A DNA stretch of 64,000 nt from Thalassotalea sp. Sam97. Lineage in GTDB: Bacteria; Pseudomonadota; Gammaproteobacteria; Enterobacterales; Alteromonadaceae. A program made the translations under genes and the position numbers. The notes below the pieces were generated by a model. The model did not search any database, was not told the origin of the DNA, and worked only from the letters and a program-made list of their open reading frames with translations. The stretch lies in contig NZ_CP166919.1 in the NCBI RefSeq assembly GCF_041379765.1, positions 744,001 through 808,000 on the forward strand, written 5' to 3'. Below, one piece after another: positions 33,280-42,839 of the stretch (the stretch's first letter is position 1; the number at the start of each line of letters is the position of its first letter).

Positions 33280-35100
33280 ATGAAAAGGATCATTAAGATC
33301 ATTTTACCGCTATTTCTTGTCTCTGTCATCTCTGCGTGTGACAGCGACAGTGACCCTAAAGTTGAACCAACCACTGAACCTGTGACAATTGTCGATGCAG
33401 CAACAGGCGATGGCAATTTCACCACCTTAATAGCTGCACTTGAAGCGACTGGGCTCGATCAAGTCCTTGCCGACCCATCAAGTACCTACACGGTATTTGC
33501 GCCGACGGACGCTGCGTTTGAGTTACTGGGTGAAGATGCCATCAACGAGTTACTCGATGATCCAGCTCGGCTTGAAGCTATTCTTCTTTACCACGTTTTG
33601 GCTGGCGAAGTACCTGCAGAGGACGCTTTGGCTGCTGCAGGTTCGACAGTTGCTACAGCAAATGGTGCCTCAGTCGGACTGTCACTAAGTGGTGATGCGT
33701 TACTCGTCAATACAGCGACCGTAACAACAACAGATATTATGACGGACAATGGTATCATCCATGTAATTGATGCTGTGCTTATGCCACCCGCAGCAATGGG
33801 CGAACCAACCGAAAATATCGTTGACACGGCTATTGCTTCAGGCGCTTTCACTACCTTGGTAGCGGCACTGCAAGCAACAGGACTTGATGCTACGTTAGCT
33901 GACGAATCGAGTCAGTTTACTGTGTTTGCGCCAACCGATGCCGCGTTCGACCTTATTGGTGAACAGACCCTTAATACCCTACTAGCAAACCCCGATGTAT
34001 TATCGAGCATTTTGCTCCAGCATGTTATTGCTGGCGCAGCTGTTGATTCGGTAACGGCATACTCTCTAAACGGCACATCACCTGAAATGGCATCTGGGGC
34101 AATGATACCGTTAAACATCAATGCTGATTCAGATACCCTCACATTTGGTGGTGCCAATGTCATTATGTCAGATATTTACACCAAAAACGGTATTATCCAT
34201 GTCATCGATGCTGTTGTTGTTGCCGATGTACAGGTACCAGCCCCAGCTATGACGATCGTCGATGTCGCAGTGGATAATGGCAATTTCACAACGCTCGTTG
34301 CTGCCCTACAAGCGACAGGCTTAGATACCGTACTTGCCGACAAAAATGCTACTTATACGGTGTTTGCTCCAACGGATGCGGCATTTGATAAATTACCTGA
34401 GGGTACCGTAGATGCGTTATTAAACGATACAGATGCGTTAAGCAATATCCTTTTGTACCATGTGTTTGAGTCACAAGTGCTCGCTGATGCAGCCATATCG
34501 GTTGCGCAGTCTGCCGATAACCAAGTGACCATGGCAAATGGTGATAATGCCGCCTTATCTATTGTTGATAGTACGTTGTTCATCAATGGTGCAACGGTGA
34601 GTAGTGCAGATGTCCTCGCTGACAATGGTGTGATTCATGTCATCGACAATGTCATCTTGCCAATTGATGCTGAAGCGGCAACGGGCACGATTGCTGATAT
34701 CGCTGTAGGTGATGCTGATTTTTCGACATTAGTAAGCGCATTAACCGCGGCTGGGCTTGTTGATACATTAGCCGACGAGACCGCGACATATACGGTGTTT
34801 GCGCCAACTAATGCAGCATTTGATAAAATTCCAACTGCCGATTTAGATGCCTTATTAGCTGATAACGATGCATTAACTGCGGTATTGTTGCAACATGTAG
34901 TGGGTGATGTTGCGCTATCATCTATTGATGCCTATGGTGCTAACGGAAAAGCGGTTGACACCGCCGGTGGTGGCGCTGTCAATGTCAGTATTGATGCCGA
35001 AACGGGGATGCTAATGATTAATGGTGCTAAGGTAACCGTGACCGATATTCAGGCTACCAATGGTGTGGTTCATGTGATTGACACGGTTATCCTAGATTAA
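33280..35100 (+). CDS. Lipoprotein with four fasciclin (FAS1) domains
   Basis: 606 aa from ATG 33280 (GAGG upstream; the frame could start at 33250 but that lacks a signal-like start). The lipoprotein signal ends VSVISACDSD. Four FAS1 domains of about 140 residues follow. Each has the H1 motif (YTVFAPTDAAFDxL), an LLYHV/LLQHV segment and the H2 motif (NGIIHVIDAV). The second and fourth have QHV in place of YHV. FAS1 proteins mediate adhesion at the cell surface. A MITE-like element begins at the base after the stop codon. Confidence 0.92.
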   Translation: MKRIIKIILPLFLVSVISACDSDSDPKVEPTTEPVTIVDAATGDGNFTTLIAALEATGLDQVLADPSSTYTVFAPTDAAFELLGEDAINELLDDPARLEAILLYHVLAGEVPAEDALAAAGSTVATANGASVGLSLSGDALLVNTATVTTTDIMTDNGIIHVIDAVLMPPAAMGEPTENIVDTAIASGAFTTLVAALQATGLDATLADESSQFTVFAPTDAAFDLIGEQTLNTLLANPDVLSSILLQHVIAGAAVDSVTAYSLNGTSPEMASGAMIPLNINADSDTLTFGGANVIMSDIYTKNGIIHVIDAVVVADVQVPAPAMTIVDVAVDNGNFTTLVAALQATGLDTVLADKNATYTVFAPTDAAFDKLPEGTVDALLNDTDALSNILLYHVFESQVLADAAISVAQSADNQVTMANGDNAALSIVDSTLFINGATVSSADVLADNGVIHVIDNVILPIDAEAATGTIADIAVGDADFSTLVSALTAAGLVDTLADETATYTVFAPTNAAFDKIPTADLDALLADNDALTAVLLQHVVGDVALSSIDAYGANGKAVDTAGGGAVNVSIDAETGMLMINGAKVTVTDIQATNGVVHVIDTVILD

Positions 35101-35368
35101 CTAGAGCGTGTTGATCTTTCAGGATTAAATTTTGTTCGAATTAAATGCATTTTTATCGCGGCACTTGTGATACGCATAGTTATTCTACGCACAGAGCAAG
35201 TAACAATGAAAAAATGCATTTAAACGAATCCAAAGGACAGCTTTTATGACGTCTTTCTACTATGTTATCAATTACTTATGTGGAGTAACCACACATAAGT
35301 AAGCTCTGCCTTGTATAAAAACATCATAAATTGCTGCAAAAACAACCTCAAAAGATCAACACGCCCTA
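35101..35368. mobile_element. MITE-like element, copy 1
   Basis: 268 bp, about 95% identical by eye to 48933-49201. The ends are imperfect inverted repeats: CTAGAGCGTGTTGATCTTTC at the left, and TAGGGCGTGTTGATCTTTTG reading inward from the right. It has an inner inverted pair around AAATGCATTTTTAT / AAAAATGCATTT and no coding capacity. It sits between the fasciclin stop codon and its terminator. Confidence 0.82.
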
Positions 35369-35430
35369 ATACATTAGTAAGTCAGAGTCACTAACTCTGC
35401 AGTAAGTGCTTTACTGTGTATCTCTTTAAA

Positions 35431-35470
35431 GGTGCCTGGGCTAACACGCTTTAAACCCAGGCACTTTTTG
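35431..35470 (+). terminator. Terminator of the fasciclin gene, displaced by the MITE
   Basis: GTGCCTGGG...CCCAGGCAC, 9-bp stem with a 15-nt loop, then TTTTTG. It lies about 330 bp after the stop codon because the MITE intervenes. Confidence 0.82.
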
Positions 35471-35685
35471 TGATTTTAAGAGGTCGGCACTTATTTTTTA
35501 TATAGCTTACTGATTTTAGCTTTCTCGAATTCCTGTTTTATTCAACGCTTAAATTTTATTGCTCGCTTTTTTTGCAAATTGATATTTGCTAATTGCTGGT
35601 GATTTCCCCCTCTGTTTTAGTGATCAGTTACATCATCTAATACGTATTAGCCATAAAGATTCTATGGATTATTTGAAAAGGTTTT

Positions 35686-36267
35686 ATGAAGATTCCGGTG
35701 TTTCCCTTACCCATTTATTTGTTACCTGGCGGTATAACGCGACTGCGTATTTTTGAACAGCGTTATTTGAATATGGTGAAAAATGCGCATAAAACCAACG
35801 GCTTTGTGATCAGCTTGCATCGCCCTGAGATGCCACAACAAGTCGGAGATTGGGGGAGCTGGGTTGATATTATCGATTTTCAAATGGGCGAGGATAACTT
35901 ATTGATTATCGATGTTAAGTGCCGCACTTTGGTTAGGTTGTCAGAGCTAGAGCGAACGGAGGAAAACTTACTGTTAGCAAGTTTCCGTGAAATGCCACAT
36001 TGGCAACCGATTAAACAGTCCGAGAATACCCGAGAATTTAGTCGTAAATTGAAAAGTGTTTTCACGGCTAATGAGCAATTGGCAAAGCTTTATCAAGGTG
36101 AATTTAACAATGACCCTAATTGGGTTTGTGCGCGTTGGTTGGAGCTATTTCCAATTAGTTTTGACGACAAGGATCATTTTGCGAAAGCGGGTAGTGAACA
36201 AGATGCTGTTGATTTTCTAACCGCGATTATTGTTGAGCAGCGTCAATCTGACAGCTTACTCGGCTAG
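35686..36267 (+). CDS. LON substrate-binding-domain protein
   Basis: 193 aa. Residues 1-100 match the LON N-terminal domain (IPVFPLPIYLLPGGITRLRIFEQRYLNMV, GFVISL, LLIIDVKCRTLVRL). There is no AAA or protease part, so it is the stand-alone form. These are thought to bind proteins, and their substrate is not established. The gene lies upstream of the ECF sigma/ChrR pair on the same strand with a 118-bp gap containing the sigma promoter. Confidence 0.86.
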   Translation: MKIPVFPLPIYLLPGGITRLRIFEQRYLNMVKNAHKTNGFVISLHRPEMPQQVGDWGSWVDIIDFQMGEDNLLIIDVKCRTLVRLSELERTEENLLLASFREMPHWQPIKQSENTREFSRKLKSVFTANEQLAKLYQGEFNNDPNWVCARWLELFPISFDDKDHFAKAGSEQDAVDFLTAIIVEQRQSDSLLG

Positions 36268-36325
36268 TTGTTAGTCAACACGTTGTCTTTGTTAATAAAT
36301 TTTTTGATAAAAATAACCAACAAAG

Positions 36326-36355
36326 TGATCTTTTGGTCTTACTGTTGCGTAATTT
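36326..36355 (+). promoter_or_regulatory. Candidate self-controlled ECF sigma promoter
   Basis: TGATCT-N18-TAATTT resembles the ECF/ChrR-group promoter described for Rhodobacter sigma-E (TGATCC-N18-TA). It is correctly spaced and lies 31 bp before the sigma gene, suggesting autoregulation. Confidence 0.6.
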
Positions 36356-36385
36356 GCTCAACGATGAGGATATTTCGAGGTTTCA

Positions 36386-37027
36386 ATGGCTTTAACTATG
36401 ACATCAGGTGAGCTAACATCTGCTACATCGAAGCAAATGCAAAGGTATGCAAATAAAACGATGTCTTCAGAGATAGATCACAAGCAACTCGTTGAATGGT
36501 TACTCGCGGTGGCAAACGACCGCAGTAAAGTAGCCTTTACTCACTTGTTCAAGTTTTTTGCGCCGAAAATCCAGCGTATTGCTGCGAGTAAATTCACTAA
36601 TGAAGCGATGGCTTCAGAAGTTGTCCAAGAAACAATGACCAATGTGTGGCGCAAAGCGCATCTGTATAGTGCCGACAAAGGGGCGCCGACAACCTGGGTT
36701 TACACCGTGATGCGTAATGTGACATTCGATATGCTTCGCAAGTTGAAAGCCAAGAAGGAAGACAATGTCAGTGATGACATTTGGCCGATCATCGATGGCG
36801 CGCAAGCTGAGGACATGGAGTTCGATGATCATCTGCAAAACAAAAAGTTACTTGAATACTTAGATACATTGCCGGAAAACCAGAAGCAGGTAATTAAGGG
36901 CTTTTATTTTATGGAGATGTCGCAAGAGCAACTTGCAGAACATCTTGATTTGCCATTGGGTACCGTCAAGTCGCGCTTACGTTTGGCATTAAATAAGTTA
37001 AGACAGCAAATTGGAGAGCAGGAATGA
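36386..37027 (+). CDS. rpoE: ECF RNA polymerase sigma factor (ChrR-partner, RpoE/ECF11 type)
   Basis: 213 aa. Region 2 (LFKFFAPKIQRIAASKF, VQETMTNVWRKAHLY, TWVYTVMRNVTFDMLRK) and region 4 (LPENQKQVIKGFYFMEMSQEQLAEHLDLPLGTVKSRLRLALNKLRQ) are complete; there is no region 3, as in ECF factors. A CGAGG site precedes the ATG. It overlaps the ChrR gene by ATGA, so sigma and anti-sigma are coupled. In Rhodobacter the homologous pair answers singlet oxygen. The photolyase and Cfa genes downstream fit the same job here. Confidence 0.92.
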   Translation: MALTMTSGELTSATSKQMQRYANKTMSSEIDHKQLVEWLLAVANDRSKVAFTHLFKFFAPKIQRIAASKFTNEAMASEVVQETMTNVWRKAHLYSADKGAPTTWVYTVMRNVTFDMLRKLKAKKEDNVSDDIWPIIDGAQAEDMEFDDHLQNKKLLEYLDTLPENQKQVIKGFYFMEMSQEQLAEHLDLPLGTVKSRLRLALNKLRQQIGEQE

Positions 37028-37713
37028 TTAAACATCACCCAAATAAAGAATTATTGCAAGCGTTTGCATGCGGTGATCTACCAGCGTCTATGTCTGCTGC
37101 TATCGCTATGCACAACGAAATGTGCCCAAATTGCCAAGGTGCGGTGACGTCGATCACCGAGCAACACGCGGAATGCAGTTTCGAACTGACCGACAGCAAT
37201 GTAATTGCAGACGGATTTGCCAACAGTGACCATGCCAGCATGTTGGGTTTCGATATGGACGCGATGATTGATTCGATAACCACAGACTCGCGAGTAGACT
37301 CCATTGCCATTCGCAAACCGGTTACAGCGACGGTAAACGGTAAGATATACCAGTTGCCGCGCGCATTGCAAAGTATGGATATCAACCGCTGGATCAGCAT
37401 CGGTAAGCTTAGCCGAGCACGCGTTGAATTAAATGAAGGAGAGGTCCATTCAAGCTTATTACATATTGAGCCTGGTGGTACGGTTCCTGAACATACTCAC
37501 AATGGGTATGAGGTGACGCTACTTCTTGACGGTAGCTTTAGTGATGATATGGGCGAGTACAGCAAAGGCGATTTTATTGTTTTAGATGGCTCCCATAAAC
37601 ACCAGCCAGTCACCAAAGAAGGCTGTCTGTGTTTCACTGTTGCTAATGATGCCTTACATTTCACGCAAGGTCTTAATAAGTTATTGAATCCATTTGGTAA
37701 CCTTATTTACTAG
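37024..37713 (+). CDS. chrR: ChrR-type cupin anti-sigma factor
   Basis: 229 aa. The N-terminal zinc anti-sigma domain has H...H...CPNC (LLQAFACGDLPASMSAAIA then MHNEMCPNC). The C-terminal cupin domain (about 115-225) has the metal-site pattern PEHTHNGYEVTLLLDG and a late HKHQPV. In the studied homologue the cupin part is needed to release sigma when singlet oxygen is present. It overlaps the sigma gene and is followed by a strong terminator, making a tight bicistron. Confidence 0.92.
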   Translation: MIKHHPNKELLQAFACGDLPASMSAAIAMHNEMCPNCQGAVTSITEQHAECSFELTDSNVIADGFANSDHASMLGFDMDAMIDSITTDSRVDSIAIRKPVTATVNGKIYQLPRALQSMDINRWISIGKLSRARVELNEGEVHSSLLHIEPGGTVPEHTHNGYEVTLLLDGSFSDDMGEYSKGDFIVLDGSHKHQPVTKEGCLCFTVANDALHFTQGLNKLLNPFGNLIY

Positions 37714-37742
37714 AGCTTTAACGCTTGACAATGTTTCACGCA

Positions 37743-37780
37743 AAGGCTCACCTAACGCTTGGCTAAGGTGAGCCTTTTTT
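37743..37780 (+). terminator. Terminator after the sigma/ChrR operon
   Basis: AAGGCTCACCT/AGGTGAGCCTT, 11-bp perfect stem, followed by TTTT. Confidence 0.9.
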
Positions 37781-37849
37781 ATTTTTAACTAATCCATCAG
37801 TGATCAAGTCGCGTATATCCTTATGAGTATTTATTTTGAGGATTACGTT

Positions 37850-38794
37850 ATGTCAGCTCCTATTACTATTGGCATCAGTGCTTGTTTAGTAGGTCAAAAC
37901 GTTCGTTTTGATGCAAGCTCTAAAACCTCTAAGTTCTGTGTGAAAGAGCTTGGTAAGCATGTGCAGTATCGAGCGTTTTGTCCCGAAGTGGCTGTTGGCA
38001 TGCCTGTTCCTCGTCCGACGATACGTCAAATCAAAAAAGATGACATGATCATTGTCGCGCGCCCCGATGGTAGTGGAGATGTCACCGAGGCGTTAGCCGA
38101 GTACGGTAAACGAGTCGCCAAAGTGGCCGAAAAGTTTAGTGGCTATATCTTCTGTGCCAAAAGCCCAAGTTGCGGTATGGAACGCGTTAAGGTCTACAGC
38201 GAAGACGGTAAGGGCTCAACCTCAGATGGTATCGGTGCTTTTGCAAAAGAAGTTATGCGAGCAAACCCTTTATTACCTTGCGAGGAGAATGGTCGTTTAA
38301 ATGATGCGCTTATTCGCGAAAATTTTGTGGCGCGTGTCTTTGCCTATCGAGACTGGCAAATGCTGCTAAAATCAGGAGCGACAAAACACAAACTAATGCA
38401 GTTCCACGCGCGGTATAAGTACACGCTAATGAGTCATGACTTGGTTGCTTACAAGCGCTTAGGGCGTTTATTGGCAAGTACAGAACTCGCTATACAAGAC
38501 ATGGCTGATAAGTACATTTTGGGTTTGATGACCGCCATGAAAAAAATTGCGACCCGCAAGAAGCATGCGAACACACTACAGCACTTGCAAGGTTACTTTT
38601 CGAATGAGCTGAGCGCCGAAGAGAAACAAGAATTGGTTGCTCATATTGATGATTATCGCCAAGGCTTGGTGCCCTTGATGGTACCACTCACAATGATTAA
38701 ACATTATCAAATGCAATACCCTAAACCGTACTTAGCACAGCAGTTTTATTTGGATCCCTATCCACAAGATTTGCGTCTCAGATACGGCTACTAA
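37850..38794 (+). CDS. DUF523 and DUF1722 two-domain protein (YbgA/TudS-like)
   Basis: 314 aa. ATG 37850 is chosen for its GAGG site and because DUF523 proteins start at the ISACLVGQNVRFD block. Residues 1-150 are DUF523 with conserved cysteines (SACLVG, FCPEVAVGMPVPRP, CAKSPSCGMERV), which in TudS relatives hold an Fe-S cluster for desulfuration. Residues 190-305 are DUF1722 (LMSHDLVAYKRLGRLLA, HLQGYFSNELSAEEKQEL). The gene commonly sits beside photolyase in ChrR loci, as here. Its exact role is unknown. TGATCA 49 bp upstream may mark another sigma site. Confidence 0.87.
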   Translation: MSAPITIGISACLVGQNVRFDASSKTSKFCVKELGKHVQYRAFCPEVAVGMPVPRPTIRQIKKDDMIIVARPDGSGDVTEALAEYGKRVAKVAEKFSGYIFCAKSPSCGMERVKVYSEDGKGSTSDGIGAFAKEVMRANPLLPCEENGRLNDALIRENFVARVFAYRDWQMLLKSGATKHKLMQFHARYKYTLMSHDLVAYKRLGRLLASTELAIQDMADKYILGLMTAMKKIATRKKHANTLQHLQGYFSNELSAEEKQELVAHIDDYRQGLVPLMVPLTMIKHYQMQYPKPYLAQQFYLDPYPQDLRLRYGY

Positions 38795-38897
38795 CAACCA
38801 GCCAAAGCTTGCCGTAAATATCGGCAAGCTTTGAGCATATGAAGCACACATCAAGTGCTGATGGTTACCACTCCTCATACACTACAAAGAGCGTTAT

Positions 38898-40301
38898 ATG
38901 GATATTCTTTGGTTTCGCAACGACCTACGTGTTATTGATAATCCCGCTTTGCTTTATGCCCGCCAACAAGGTGTCAGTAAAGCTTTATTTTTTATAACCG
39001 AGCAACAATGGCAGCAACACGATATGGCAGCAATAAAGGTGGACTTTATGCTTCGCCATGTAGCGTTATTGCAAGCGCAACTCGAACAAATAGGCATATG
39101 CTTAGAGGTTGTTGAAGCCATCGACTTTAACGCTCAGGTTGATTACTTCAATACGTTAGCAAAACGTTTGAAAGGCGAAGGCCAGCCTCTTAGATTATTC
39201 GCCAACCAAGAAGTGGAATTAAACGAACAGCGTCGCGATCAGCAGATTATTGCTTCAGGTGTTGAACTGAGGTTATTTGAAGCGGATGTGGTTGTTGCTA
39301 AAGGTAGCGTTGTTACGAACCAAGGGCACATGTATAAGGTGTTTACACCGTTTAAGCGAGCTTGGTTAAAGCACGTTGCGGAACGTGGCTTTGAATTTAT
39401 CGTTGAATCTGCGGATGGCATCCGTGCTGTTGATAGTAACACCTTGGCGAAGATACCTCATAACTACCCATCTGCCGATTCTCGTGCATGGCCATTAGCA
39501 GACTACGTACAGCAGCGTGTTATTGCCACATTTATTCAAGATAAAATCGATGATTATGACGACCTTCGCGATTTTCCTTCAGTAAAAGCAACATCTGGCT
39601 TATCGCCATATCTAGCGATTGGCGCTATCAGTCCTCGTTATTTATTGCACCTGCTACTAAATCAAAACCCGGATCTGCTCACAACACAACGTGGTGGTAT
39701 GTTTACGTGGTTAACAGAGTTGATTTGGCGAGAGTTTTATCGTCATCTACTACATCACTTTCCAAGGCTTTGCATGGGCGTTAATTTTCAAGAAAAATAT
39801 GAACATTTGGTTTGGGAGAATAACGCCGATAACTTGCAAGCATGGCAACAAGGGCGTACCGGTTACCCTTTGGTTGATGCCGCCATGCGCCAACTTAATA
39901 ACACCGGTTGGATGCACAACCGTTTGCGCATGGTCGTTGCAAGTTTTCTGACCAAACATTTGCTTATCGATTGGCGATATGGCGAGCAATATTTTGCTAA
40001 GCATCTTATTGACTGGGACCTAGCCGCAAATAACGGCGGTTGGCAATGGGCTGCCAGTACAGGGTGTGATGCACAACCGTACTTTCGTATTTTTAATCCT
40101 ATTAGTCAAAGTGAAAAGTTTGATCCGGACGGCAAATTTATCCGTAAGTACTTACCAGAATTAGATAAAGTGCCTGACAAACATATTCATTTTCCGCATG
40201 AATATATTGAGCAGCACAACCTTGAGTGTTACTGGCCGGCGATTGTCGATCATAAGCAAGCAAGATTGAGAGCGCTAGCGTTCTATAAACACACAGGGTG
40301 A
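38898..40301 (+). CDS. phr: Deoxyribodipyrimidine photo-lyase
   Basis: 467 aa, the usual length for CPD class I photolyase. The N-terminal antenna domain starts MDILWFRNDLRVIDNPAL. The C-terminal FAD domain has TSGLSPYLAIGAIS, LIWREFYRHLL, RMVVASFLTKHLLIDWRYGE and WASTGCDAQPYFRIFNP, including the Trp electron-transfer region. It repairs cyclobutane pyrimidine dimers with blue light. TGATGG-N18-TACAAA at 38859-38888 could be an ECF sigma promoter. Confidence 0.95.
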   Translation: MDILWFRNDLRVIDNPALLYARQQGVSKALFFITEQQWQQHDMAAIKVDFMLRHVALLQAQLEQIGICLEVVEAIDFNAQVDYFNTLAKRLKGEGQPLRLFANQEVELNEQRRDQQIIASGVELRLFEADVVVAKGSVVTNQGHMYKVFTPFKRAWLKHVAERGFEFIVESADGIRAVDSNTLAKIPHNYPSADSRAWPLADYVQQRVIATFIQDKIDDYDDLRDFPSVKATSGLSPYLAIGAISPRYLLHLLLNQNPDLLTTQRGGMFTWLTELIWREFYRHLLHHFPRLCMGVNFQEKYEHLVWENNADNLQAWQQGRTGYPLVDAAMRQLNNTGWMHNRLRMVVASFLTKHLLIDWRYGEQYFAKHLIDWDLAANNGGWQWAASTGCDAQPYFRIFNPISQSEKFDPDGKFIRKYLPELDKVPDKHIHFPHEYIEQHNLECYWPAIVDHKQARLRALAFYKHTG

Positions 40302-40392
40302 GTACTGATATTAGCTTACGGTGAGTAAAGTTGTTTTTTGTCATCGTTGCTAACTTGTAAGTCACTGTTTTTATGTTAAATTGAGTAATGTT

Positions 40393-40860
40393 ATGGAAAA
40401 TATAATGCACCTACAAGATGCTCAGCCGGCAACCACTAATGTGTTGTGGTTACAGCACTTTATTGACGTTTATCAGCGGTTAGGAACCGACAATTTACAC
40501 TTATTACGAGAGATATATCATCCACAAGTTAAGTTCGCAGATCCAATGCATGAGTTGTCAGGCTTTAGCGAATTACAGCGCTATTTTGAAGGGCTGTATA
40601 CCAATTTGTCATCATGCGATTTTAAGGTGACGCATACCATTGTGGAAGGCAATCAAGCGGCGATATATTGGCTGATGACGTATACCCATAACAAGCTTAA
40701 TGGTGGCAAGCCGGTGAGTGTTGAAGGGCACAGTCATTTACGAGAGCGTGATGGCAAGGTTGCCTATCATCGTGATTATGTCGATTTAGGGGCAATGATT
40801 TACGAGCAAATTCCAATGGTCGGCAAACTCATTCATTTAATTAAACGCAGAGCGGGCTAA
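40393..40860 (+). CDS. NTF2-like/SnoaL-fold protein
   Basis: 155 aa from ATG 40393; an upstream TTG at 40381 is possible. It is a cone-shaped alpha+beta fold with WLQHFIDVYQRLGTDNLHLLREIYHPQVKFADPMHELSG and a repeated strand pattern ending KVAYHRDYVDLGAMIYEQIPMVG. Such proteins bind small hydrophobic ligands or act as isomerases or cyclases. In ChrR loci this gene regularly precedes the SDR and FAD genes, with which it forms an operon here (TAATG overlap). Catalytic role unknown. Confidence 0.82.
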   Translation: MENIMHLQDAQPATTNVLWLQHFIDVYQRLGTDNLHLLREIYHPQVKFADPMHELSGFSELQRYFEGLYTNLSSCDFKVTHTIVEGNQAAIYWLMTYTHNKLNGGKPVSVEGHSHLRERDGKVAYHRDYVDLGAMIYEQIPMVGKLIHLIKRRAG

Positions 40861-41567
40861 TGAAAGTCTTAATCACAGGTGCCACATCCGGCATCGGGAA
40901 AGCGCTAGCGGAGCGATACCAACAAGGCAGTCATCACGTTATTGCTTGCGGTCGAAACCAGCAAGCGCTTGATGAAGCGCAGCAAAAAGGTATGCAACCG
41001 CTACGCTTTGATATCACTGATAAGCAAGGCACTGCTCAGGCGTTAGCAAAGATAGATAACGTCGATGTCGTGGTTATTAATGCAGGCGATTGCGAGTACA
41101 TAGACGATGCCATGCAATTTGATGCAGAGCTGTTTAAACGCATTATCGATATTAATATTGGCGCGGTGGGATTATTACTGGAACAGTTATTACCGAAAAT
41201 TAAAGCAGGTGGACAACTTGTTTTTGTCTCGTCCAGTGTAACGAAACTACCATTGCCAAGAGCCGAAGCTTACGGCGCCTCAAAAGCAGCGATGGACTAT
41301 CTTGCCAACAGTTTACGTATTGATCTGGTTAAACACAACATCGATGTGACGCTGGTTCACCCTGGGTTTATCAAGACACCACTTACGGACAAAAACACTT
41401 TTTCGATGCCGTTTTTATTGTCAGCCGAAGACGCCGCTGAGCGTATGTATCAGGGCATCGCTAAACGCAAAAATTACCTTCAATTTCCGAAAAGATTGAC
41501 CTACTTATTGTCGTTATTGGCGCTATTGCCCACACGACTATGGACAAAAATTGCTTGCAGGAGCTAA
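40860..41567 (+). CDS. Short-chain dehydrogenase/reductase
   Basis: 235 aa. Cofactor motif TGATSGIGKALA, then INAGDCEYI and the catalytic Ser...YGASK (Tyr-x-x-x-Lys in AEAYGASKAAMDY). The C-terminal 30 residues are hydrophobic and may touch the membrane. The start overlaps the previous stop, and the FAD oxidoreductase starts 6 bp after its end. Likely part of lipid modification in the photo-stress operon; substrate unknown. Confidence 0.88.
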   Translation: MKVLITGATSGIGKALAERYQQGSHHVIACGRNQQALDEAQQKGMQPLRFDITDKQGTAQALAKIDNVDVVVINAGDCEYIDDAMQFDAELFKRIIDINIGAVGLLLEQLLPKIKAGGQLVFVSSSVTKLPLPRAEAYGASKAAMDYLANSLRIDLVKHNIDVTLVHPGFIKTPLTDKNTFSMPFLLSAEDAAERMYQGIAKRKNYLQFPKRLTYLLSLLALLPTRLWTKIACRS

Positions 41568-41573
41568 AGCATC

Positions 41574-42827
41574 ATGAAAAAAATCGCTATTATTGGGTCA
41601 GGTATTTCAGGCTTGACCTCAGCTTGGTTGCTATCGCAAAAACACCAAGTCAGCGTATTTGAACAAAATAATTATATTGGCGGTCATACCGCAACGGTAG
41701 ATGTCAATGTCGATGGCAAAGATTATGCGATCGATACAGGTTTTATTGTTTATAACGATAAAACTTACGATAACTTTCTCAAACTGCTAGCCAATATAGG
41801 CATGTCGCGTCAAGAAACAGAAATGAGCTTTTCGGTTCATAATTTGGCGACAGGCTTAGAGTATAACGGCCATAATTTAGACACCTTGTTTGCTCAGCGA
41901 CGGAACTTGTTACGTCCAAAATTTTGGCATTTAATTCGCGAAATATTGCGTTTTAACAAAGCCTGCAAAATGGCCTATGAATCCAATGATCACGATTTGT
42001 CATTAACTTTGGGCGAGTTTTTAACAAACAATAAGTTTAGCGAGTTTTTCGCAGAGCATTACATTTTGCCAATGGGGGCTGCGATATGGTCAAGTTCACT
42101 GGCCGAAATGCAAGCTTTTCAATTTCATTTCTTTGTCCGCTTTTTTCACAATCATGGACTGCTCAATATTGCCGATAGACCTCAGTGGTATGTTATTCCA
42201 GGTGGTTCACGTAACTACATTGAGCCACTGATTGAACCTTTTAAAGAGCGAATTTATTTGAATGCACGTATTGAGAACATAACTCGCGATGCCGATAAAG
42301 TGCAGTTACACATGGCCTCAGGAGAGGTGCAAGAGTTCGATGAACTGATACTAGCGTGTCATTCGGATCAAGCGTTGTCATTACTCGCCGATGCCACCGA
42401 TAACGAGCAAGCCGTGCTTGGTGCTATCCCTTACAGTGCTAATGATGTGGTGTTGCATACCGACATTAATTTATTACCCAAACGTCGTAAAGCTTGGGCA
42501 AGTTGGAACTATCAATTGTCGAGCGACAGGGCAAGGCCTGCGAGTGTCACCTACAATATGAATATATTACAGGGGCTAAGCAGCGATACCACCTTTTGTG
42601 TGACCTTGAACCAAAATGATGCGATAGATGATGCTAAGATATTGAAAAAATTCGTTTATCATCATCCTGTTTTTAACGTTAAAACAATGCAAGCACAACA
42701 ACAACGTCACCTTATTTGCGGTCATAATCATACCCATTTTGCGGGGGCGTACTGGTACAATGGTTTTCATGAAGACGGTGTGAAAAGTGCTGTTGATGTG
42801 GGTAAACGTTTTGATTGCCATTTATAG
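41574..42827 (+). CDS. FAD-dependent oxidoreductase (amine-oxidase/desaturase-like)
   Basis: 417 aa. N-terminal dinucleotide-binding motif KIAIIGSGISGLTSAWLL and FEQNNYIGGHTATVDV, as in flavin amine oxidases and NAD(P)-binding Rossmann proteins of ChrR loci. The C-terminus has a final FAD-contact block (HFAGAYWYNGFHEDGVKSAVDVG). It is encoded next to DUF1365 and Cfa, a conserved trio thought to modify unsaturated fatty acids in membrane lipids. Exact reaction not known from the sequence. Confidence 0.87.
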   Translation: MKKIAIIGSGISGLTSAWLLSQKHQVSVFEQNNYIGGHTATVDVNVDGKDYAIDTGFIVYNDKTYDNFLKLLANIGMSRQETEMSFSVHNLATGLEYNGHNLDTLFAQRRNLLRPKFWHLIREILRFNKACKMAYESNDHDLSLTLGEFLTNNKFSEFFAEHYILPMGAAIWSSSLAEMQAFQFHFFVRFFHNHGLLNIADRPQWYVIPGGSRNYIEPLIEPFKERIYLNARIENITRDADKVQLHMASGEVQEFDELILACHSDQALSLLADATDNEQAVLGAIPYSANDVVLHTDINLLPKRRKAWASWNYQLSSDRARPASVTYNMNILQGLSSDTTFCVTLNQNDAIDDAKILKKFVYHHPVFNVKTMQAQQQRHLICGHNHTHFAGAYWYNGFHEDGVKSAVDVGKRFDCHL

Positions 42828-42839
42828 CATGGAATTGTG